A stretch of 64,000 nt of DNA from CALBPI01 sp039821605 (GTDB lineage Bacteria > Pseudomonadota > Gammaproteobacteria > Steroidobacterales > Woeseiaceae), in assembly GCA_039821605.1 (NCBI GenBank), contig JBCBNV010000004.1, forward strand, positions 186,001 through 250,000, in the 5' to 3' direction. The position numbers were made by a program, and so were the translations under genes. Numbering within the stretch: position 1 is the first letter of the stretch; every line of letters starts with the position of its first letter. Shown one piece after another: positions 59,148 to 64,000 of this stretch. The notes under the pieces were generated by a model. The model had not been told where the DNA came from. It was given only the letters and a program-made list of their open reading frames with translations, and searched no databases.

Positions 59148-60902
59148 TCAGGCTCCGTCGCCGCCCGCGGCGGGGATCGAGGTGACCGGGGTCGGGTCGC
59201 ACTTGTCGTAGCCGGTCTCGGCGCACAACGCGGGGTAGTCGTCGAAGAAGGTCTGGCGTTCGTAGCCCAGGTACAGGTAGTGGTCGAAGTGCATGTTGCG
59301 CTGACGGTTCGAGAAGTACAGCACCGTGGTGTTGCCTTCGCGGCTGAGCGTGTCGAGTGACCCGGTCAGGTGCGCGCCCGTCATCGTGTCGAACAGCTGG
59401 CTCAGCACGAGCACCTTGGGCTGCGCGATGATCGCGGCCGCGAGCTTGAGCTGCATGGTCTCGGCAATGGTCAGCGGCCATCCCGTGGCCGAGATGCGCG
59501 TCTCCATGCCGTCGACGAGCTGGTTGATGGTGTTGTCGAGCCCCACGACGCGCAAGACCTCGAGAATGCGTTGCGCCGTCGCTTCGCGACCACTGAGCCG
59601 CAGGTAATCGTTGATTGTCATTTCGATGGCGTTGGGTCGATCGAGCACGATGACCTGCTGGCGCAGCTCGTGGATGTGGATCGTGTCGATGTCCTGGCCG
59701 CCCAGCGTGACGTAGCCACCCGCGGGTCGGACGTGGCGTTTCAGGAAGTCCGTGACCTCGCGTTGCAGGCCGTGGCTCTCGGCGATGGCCAGCACACGCT
59801 CGCCTTCTTTGACGCCAAAGTTCAGCGCAACCTCGCGGCCGCGAGCATCGCCACGCGCGTGCACAAATTCGAGGTTGCCGTCGCCCGTGAACGGCTCATA
59901 ACTTTCATCGGGGTCGTCCTGCTCGACATCATAGAAGAGCGACAGCTCCTCGATTGCGCCGCACACTTCATAGAAATAGGCCATGTAGATGCCGAGCTGC
60001 GAGAGGCCGAAGAACACGACGGACAGCACGAGCTCTGCAGCGACGAGCTGGCCCAGCGTGAGCTGGCCCTGGATGACGAGGAAGCCACCGAGGCCCAGCA
60101 GCGCGGCACTGGCGCCCGCGTAGAGCAGCAGAAACGCGATCGTCTGGCCGAAGTGGTGGCGGAAGTGTTTGACGTGCTTCTCCATGTACCTCGCCGTCAC
60201 CTCATCCGTGCGCCGTAACGCATCGGCGATGTGGTGGCGCGTCTTAAAGAAGCCGTTCGACGAGCCCAGGCCCTCGAGCCACTGCGCGGCGGCGTGCTTC
60301 TTGTGCGACACCTCAACGGCGCTCGCGATGGCGCGGCCGCCCCAAAGCAGCCAGATAACCCAGATCGCGGCGATCATCACGATGTTGAAGAACAGGAACC
60401 AAGGGTGGTAGCTCGACACGAGCAGGAACCCGACGCCGGCCTGAAGCACGATCGTGAAGCCACCCACGAGCAGGTTGGGCAGCGTCTTCTGCACGATGAT
60501 GATGTCGAAATAGCGGTTGAACAGGGAGCCGCGGCTGTAGTCCTCAAAGAAAGGGTTGAGTGCATACACGCTGCGCACGGCGATCTCGGCAACCATTCGT
60601 GCGTAAAAGCGGCGGCCGAACAGATCGATGAGGTGGATACGCAGCGCGTTGAGCAGACCTGAGGCGAGCAGCAGTCCAAACAGCGTCAGCGACAACACGA
60701 GCAGGGGTGTCGCCAGCGCGGTGTTGGCGACCGTGTTCACGAGCATCTGCACGGATATCGGCAGGGCCAGTGATAGAACACTGATGCCGACGCCATAGAT
60801 AAATGCCAGCGCATAATAGTTGCGCTCGGGACCAAGGATCGTGCGCACATAGCGCAGGACATCCCGGACCGACGATTCCTTGGCAAGAAGCTGATCGACC
60901 AT
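59148..60902 (-). CDS. ABC exporter with degenerate nucleotide-binding domain (pseudo-ATPase)
   Basis: A 584-residue half-transporter. The six-helix exporter domain (about 20-320) is normal and begins MVDQLLAKESSVRDVLRYVR. The C-terminal domain (about 345-570) keeps the nucleotide-binding fold but has lost all catalytic motifs. Walker A reads IAESHGLQRE (near 371-380, no GKS/T). The Q-loop is LDRPN near 419 (no Gln). The signature block reads GWPLTIAE near 474. Walker B reads VLVLSQLFD near 495 (no Asp-Glu). The H-loop position reads YFSNRQ near 529 (His lost). The frame is open and length normal, so this is not a simple pseudogene. First gene of the operon. Confidence 0.92.
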   Translation of the reverse strand: MVDQLLAKESSVRDVLRYVRTILGPERNYYALAFIYGVGISVLSLALPISVQMLVNTVANTALATPLLVLSLTLFGLLLASGLLNALRIHLIDLFGRRFYARMVAEIAVRSVYALNPFFEDYSRGSLFNRYFDIIIVQKTLPNLLVGGFTIVLQAGVGFLLVSSYHPWFLFFNIVMIAAIWVIWLLWGGRAIASAVEVSHKKHAAAQWLEGLGSSNGFFKTRHHIADALRRTDEVTARYMEKHVKHFRHHFGQTIAFLLLYAGASAALLGLGGFLVIQGQLTLGQLVAAELVLSVVFFGLSQLGIYMAYFYEVCGAIEELSLFYDVEQDDPDESYEPFTGDGNLEFVHARGDARGREVALNFGVKEGERVLAIAESHGLQREVTDFLKRHVRPAGGYVTLGGQDIDTIHIHELRQQVIVLDRPNAIEMTINDYLRLSGREATAQRILEVLRVVGLDNTINQLVDGMETRISATGWPLTIAETMQLKLAAAIIAQPKVLVLSQLFDTMTGAHLTGSLDTLSREGNTTVLYFSNRQRNMHFDHYLYLGYERQTFFDDYPALCAETGYDKCDPTPVTSIPAAGGDGA

Positions 60903-61206
60903 GTCGTAAACCCGTGATGCGCCCGTGGCGCGCCGCTGTCCCTGAATTTCGGCCGAGCGATACTACAGCGTACAGACCGATGTATCGGGCGCTTAAAGAA
61001 AGATTTTCCCGATCTATAGTCCGATTGTTTCGAACCGGACGGGCGAACAACTGCGCACTTTGTCTAGGTTTTGGCGGCTGTGTATAAACGTCTTAACAGG
61101 TTTTATAGCAAAAATTCCGCGACGAATCCTCGACATAGCGCACGACCTCTCGTTACGGCTAGTGCAGGTATGCTAGATCGTATGCACTCAGGCAAGCCCC
61201 CGGACG
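60903..61206. other. Intergenic region, 304 bp
   Basis: AT-rich stretches (about 61000-61130) and a 12-bp inverted repeat (CCGATGTATCGG, 60977-60988), 75 bp upstream of the ABC gene start, may hold divergent promoters. No gene or RNA is supported. Confidence 0.4.
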
Positions 61207-61560
61207 ATGAAGTACCTGAGAAAAATTAATGAGAACCGTGCCCCGCCGGGCCTGGAGCGCTTGCTGCTGCGGATCGCGCCGCTTGCAGCATTGCTGTGCG
61301 TAGCCATGCCAGCCGTTATGATCTTTGCTGCCCGTGCCTGGTTCGGCGCCGATGCCGTCAAGACGATTAGTCGCGTGGACATCGCCGCCATCGCGGTGTG
61401 CATTACGGGCCTGACCATAGTGTTCACTGTCGCTATCGGCGCCGTCATCGTGTTCATCATGAAGGGTCCCGGATACGTCGCAGACGCCTACGAGGTCAAC
61501 GATGCGTACGTGCCGGCGCCCGTTGGTGACGCGAAGCAAGACCCGCATCGAAACCGGTGA
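61207..61560 (+). CDS. Small membrane protein of unknown function
   Basis: A 117-residue protein with a basic N-terminus (MKYLRKINENRAPPGLERLL), two membrane helices (about 21-45 and 58-88) and a soluble acidic tail (PGYVADAYEVNDAYVPAPVG). ATG at 61207. It resembles no family I know. Confidence 0.7.
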   Translation: MKYLRKINENRAPPGLERLLLRIAPLAALLCVAMPAVMIFAARAWFGADAVKTISRVDIAAIAVCITGLTIVFTVAIGAVIVFIMKGPGYVADAYEVNDAYVPAPVGDAKQDPHRNR

Positions 61561-61922
61561 GCCCGAGCGAACGTTGATGTCTCATCGTGGGGGGGTTCGC
61601 CGACCGCCGTGCGTTCTCCCAGTCAGCCTGTTACCCTTCGCACGCAAAATTTGGTTGTGTCGATTGCATCGACGTCGGTTTCGCGCCTCTCGGGCCCGCG
61701 AGACCCTGAGACCTCCTGCCCCCGGACCTGCGCCGGGCGCGGCTTGAGGTCGACTGCCGGCATCCCCGCCGGCGGCGTTTGCTATTTCTCGGTTGAATTC
61801 GCGCTCTGCGCGATAAAGGCCTTGTGTGGTGACTGGTGTCCGGCGTGGCCGACTGACAGGGGCCATCCGCGTGGCCGTTGTCGCTCGCAAAACCACATCG
61901 TAAGCCGAAAAAAGTGAACTCT
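61561..61922. other. Intergenic region before the TonB receptor, 362 bp
   Basis: It contains a GC-rich hairpin (GCCGGC, 6-base loop, GCCGGC at 61756-61773) that may end transcription of the small membrane protein. No Fur box or riboswitch was recognised, and no gene is supported. Confidence 0.5.
61756..61773 (+). terminator. Hairpin after the small membrane protein gene
   Basis: A 6-bp perfect GC stem with a 6-base loop. A weak T-containing stretch (GTTTGCTATTTC) follows a few bases later. Confidence 0.35.
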
Positions 61923-64000
61923 ATGACGCTCGAATTGGACCGTAGACGCACGGTTTTGTCTGCAGCCGTGGCTGCCGCGCTTGTCGCACCCGGCGCACAG
62001 GCGCAACAACCCATCGAGGAGGTCGTCGTCACGGCCACCAAGCGCGAGGCCAGCACGCAGGACATCCCCGTCGCCGTGCAGGCGCTTGGTGCCGAGGCAC
62101 TCGAGGAGCAGAATGTGCAGACGTTCGCGGACTACGTGAAGTTCCTGCCCAGTGTGAACCAGGGCGGTCGCGGTCCGGGCCAGAACGAGATCTACATTCG
62201 CGGTGCGGCCGTCGACGCGATCAACATCACGGTGGCCGAGTCGCAGGGCTCAGCGCCCAACGTCGCGCTCTACCTCGACGAACAACCCGTCACCGCCGGC
62301 GGCCGCAACCTGGATGTCTACGTGACCGACATGGAACGCATCGAGGTGCTGCCCGGCCCGCAGGGCACGCTCTACGGCGCAAGCTCCATGGCCGGCACGG
62401 TCCGGCTGATCACAGCCAAACCCAAGCTCGACACCTTCGAGGCGAGCTTCAACGGCAGCTGGTCGGCCACCGCGGACGGCGACGACAGCAACTCGGCCGA
62501 ACTCATGATCAATGTGCCGATCATCGAGGGCAAACTGGCCGGCCGCGTGGCGATGTTCAACGATAACCAGGGCGGCTACATCGACAACGTCGAGGGCAAC
62601 TTCACGGCCGACCCGGCCTTGAACCCGACCTTCCCCGGTGATTCCGTGACCTACGCCGCGGGCACGGTGTTCGCGAACGGCGATGTGGTCGGTCCCGGCG
62701 GACTGACCGTACCTGTTGTCAAGGAGACGGCAAACAACGGCCGACTTGTCGAGGACAACTTCAACGACGCGACCTACAGCGGCGTGCGCCTCGGGCTCAA
62801 GTACAACGTCGACGACAACTGGCAGGTGTTGCTGCAGCACTCACGACAGCGCCTCAAGACCGAGGGCGTGTTCGACTACGACCCCGATGTCGGCGACCTC
62901 GACGTGACCCGCTTCACCGAGGATTCGCTCGAAGACGAGTTCAGCCAGACGGCCTGGACGATCGACGGCCGAATCGGCGCGCTCGACGTGCTCTACACGG
63001 GCGCGTTCCTCGACCGCGAAGTATTAGCCAACATCGACTACACCGGTTACACGAACATCGGTGCCTTCATCTCGGGTTACCAGTGCGAATATCTCGTGGG
63101 TAGCTTCTACACGGGGCTCACGACACCAACAACGACGTACACGTTTGACCCGACGATCAGCGGCAACCCCAACGTCATCGAATGTGGCACGCCCGCGAAT
63201 GCGGCACGTATCGACAACGAGATGACGCGATGGACCCATGAGTTCCGCGTCAGCTCGGACTTCGACGGGCCGGTTCAGTTTCAGGCCGGCGTGTTCTACG
63301 AGGACTTCGAGATCCTTCACGTGGGTGACTTCAACTACCTCGCACCCGCAGAGGCCGGATTCTCGCCCATCGACATTCGCACGGCCTCACAGTTCGACAA
63401 CTCCACGGCCAACGCGCGCGGTCTTGTTACGGGCGCTACACAGTTCCGCAACGACAACACGCGAACCGAAGAGCAGATCGCGCTGTTCGGTGAAGCGACC
63501 TGGTACATCAGTGACACGTTCAGCGTTGGTATGGGCGCGCGCTACTACGACCTCGAATACAGCTACAAGGGCTACGGCGCGTGGCGCTACGGCAACCGGC
63601 CTCTGTTCGTCGACGACGCGGATCCGAGCAACGACATCCGCCCGACCGTCACGGGCGGTCGCGAGTACGAAGTCAACTTCGCCGAGCTCGAGCCCATAAC
63701 GGTCGACGATACGATTCTGAAGTTCACGGCCTCGTGGACACCTGATGACAACAGCCTGTTCTACGCGACCTGGTCCGAGGGCTACCGGCCACCGGGCTTC
63801 AACCGCGCCGCGGCGCGTGAAGGCGGTCAGTTCGACGCGAATGCCAACAACACGCGGGACGACGGCACCAACTGCGGCAGCGAGGTCGCCATCGACTCCA
63901 ACGCGTCGGGCTTCCCCGGTTACTGCCTGCCCTATGTCTTCGAGTCGGACACGCTCGAGAACATCGAGCTTGGTTGGAAGACGAGCCTCATGGGTGGGCA
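61923..64000 (+). CDS. TonB-dependent receptor (partial, 3' end beyond window)
   Basis: ATG at 61923 opens a frame that runs to the right edge (about 692 residues). Signal peptide (MTLELDRRRTVLSAAVAAAL), then a TonB-box-like and plug start IEEVVVTATKREASTQDIPV. Plug motifs include IYIRGAAVDAINIT, MERIEVLPGPQGTLYGASSM and AGTVRLITAKP. The barrel begins near residue 200 with alternating strands such as FSVGMGARYYDLEYSYKGYG and ATWSEGYRPPGFN. The group (VVTATKREAS, LPGPQGTLYGASSMAG) is typical of receptors for plant-type glycans, vitamin B12-like or unknown ligands; substrate not assigned. Confidence 0.92.
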   Translation, partial: MTLELDRRRTVLSAAVAAALVAPGAQAQQPIEEVVVTATKREASTQDIPVAVQALGAEALEEQNVQTFADYVKFLPSVNQGGRGPGQNEIYIRGAAVDAINITVAESQGSAPNVALYLDEQPVTAGGRNLDVYVTDMERIEVLPGPQGTLYGASSMAGTVRLITAKPKLDTFEASFNGSWSATADGDDSNSAELMINVPIIEGKLAGRVAMFNDNQGGYIDNVEGNFTADPALNPTFPGDSVTYAAGTVFANGDVVGPGGLTVPVVKETANNGRLVEDNFNDATYSGVRLGLKYNVDDNWQVLLQHSRQRLKTEGVFDYDPDVGDLDVTRFTEDSLEDEFSQTAWTIDGRIGALDVLYTGAFLDREVLANIDYTGYTNIGAFISGYQCEYLVGSFYTGLTTPTTTYTFDPTISGNPNVIECGTPANAARIDNEMTRWTHEFRVSSDFDGPVQFQAGVFYEDFEILHVGDFNYLAPAEAGFSPIDIRTASQFDNSTANARGLVTGATQFRNDNTRTEEQIALFGEATWYISDTFSVGMGARYYDLEYSYKGYGAWRYGNRPLFVDDADPSNDIRPTVTGGREYEVNFAELEPITVDDTILKFTASWTPDDNSLFYATWSEGYRPPGFNRAAAREGGQFDANANNTRDDGTNCGSEVAIDSNASGFPGYCLPYVFESDTLENIELGWKTSLMGG

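Noticed and set aside
60977..60988. CCGATGTATCGG inverted repeat as operator of the ABC operon
   Set aside because: Only 5-bp half-sites, no regulator gene adjacent, and no clear promoter overlap; kept as a note in the intergenic entry only.
61609..61917. 102-codon plus-strand frame in the gap before the TonB receptor
   Set aside because: Ser/Arg/Cys-rich with no signal, SD or motif; it looks like non-coding GC-rich sequence.

Overview
The window is high-GC, densely packed bacterial chromosome with many 1-4 bp start/stop overlaps. Gene families point to a free-living, probably marine gammaproteobacterium: a Zur-type operator, NhaR-NhaA antiport, a YqiJ/YqiK flotillin pair, TolB-TPR proteins that start with an ELKRRKVYRV-type membrane segment, a PEP-CTERM protein behind a sigma-54 promoter, IorAB-type molybdenum hydroxylase and TonB receptors. 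The exact order cannot be fixed by eye. I see no phage, integrase, insertion sequence or CRISPR array. One tRNA gene, tRNA-Gly(CCC), is present.

Layout. 1-3077: a leftward zinc-type operon (MerC-family protein, MacB-type ATPase, FtsX-type permease with a His/Asp loop, secreted protein running off the left edge) behind a perfect Zur core; a 49-aa reading frame starts on the other side of that site. 3074-4589: PhyH dioxygenase plus TetR regulator with a perfect operator on the promoter. 4623-10176: a lipoprotein of the endonuclease/phosphatase fold, an AlgI-type acyltransferase with an SGNH partner, a BNR-repeat lipoprotein and a DUF2452-like protein. 10310-15707: ECF sigma factor with a Ser/Thr kinase-TPR protein, a stand-alone kinase-N-terminus-like protein, and a thrombospondin-3/serine hydrolase fusion. 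15896-24543: M14 peptidase, 5'-nucleotidase-like protein, zinc metallopeptidase, FFLEELY-like protein, ChaC-like cyclotransferase and TolB-TPR protein. 24626-28638: IorAB, and a second ECF sigma/anti-sigma unit. 28716-34560: membrane protein, PEP-CTERM protein, a subclass B1 metallo-beta-lactamase lipoprotein with a nitroreductase-like partner, a YhiN-type flavoprotein and two small proteins.

34695-44217: tRNA-Gly, a glycerophosphodiesterase with a poly-Asp tail, an orphan secreted protein, YqiJ/flotillin, a histone-deacetylase-like hydrolase, and a copper cluster (Met/His/Cys-rich secreted protein, TolC-like protein with metal-binding repeats, multicopper oxidase). 44269-52567: CNNM/CorC protein, SPFH protein with an Arc-type regulator behind a 20-bp perfect palindrome, M1 aminopeptidase, MFS transporter, PD40-type protein, TerC and DUF4404. 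52582-64000: class C type serine hydrolase, NhaR/NhaA, HPF, a three-gene ABC/HlyD/TolC export operon, a small membrane protein and the 5' part of a TonB-dependent receptor.

The most unusual item is the export operon at 56665-60902. Its only ABC protein has lost every ATP-hydrolysis motif (Walker A, Q-loop, signature, Walker B, H-loop) yet is intact over 584 residues and sits in a tight operon with its adaptor and outer-membrane channel. Other items to check are the B1 metallo-beta-lactamase, the Zur-controlled operon with the small reading frame opposite it, the SPFH/Arc unit with its palindrome, and a 15-bp hairpin ending 4 nt before the CNNM start codon.
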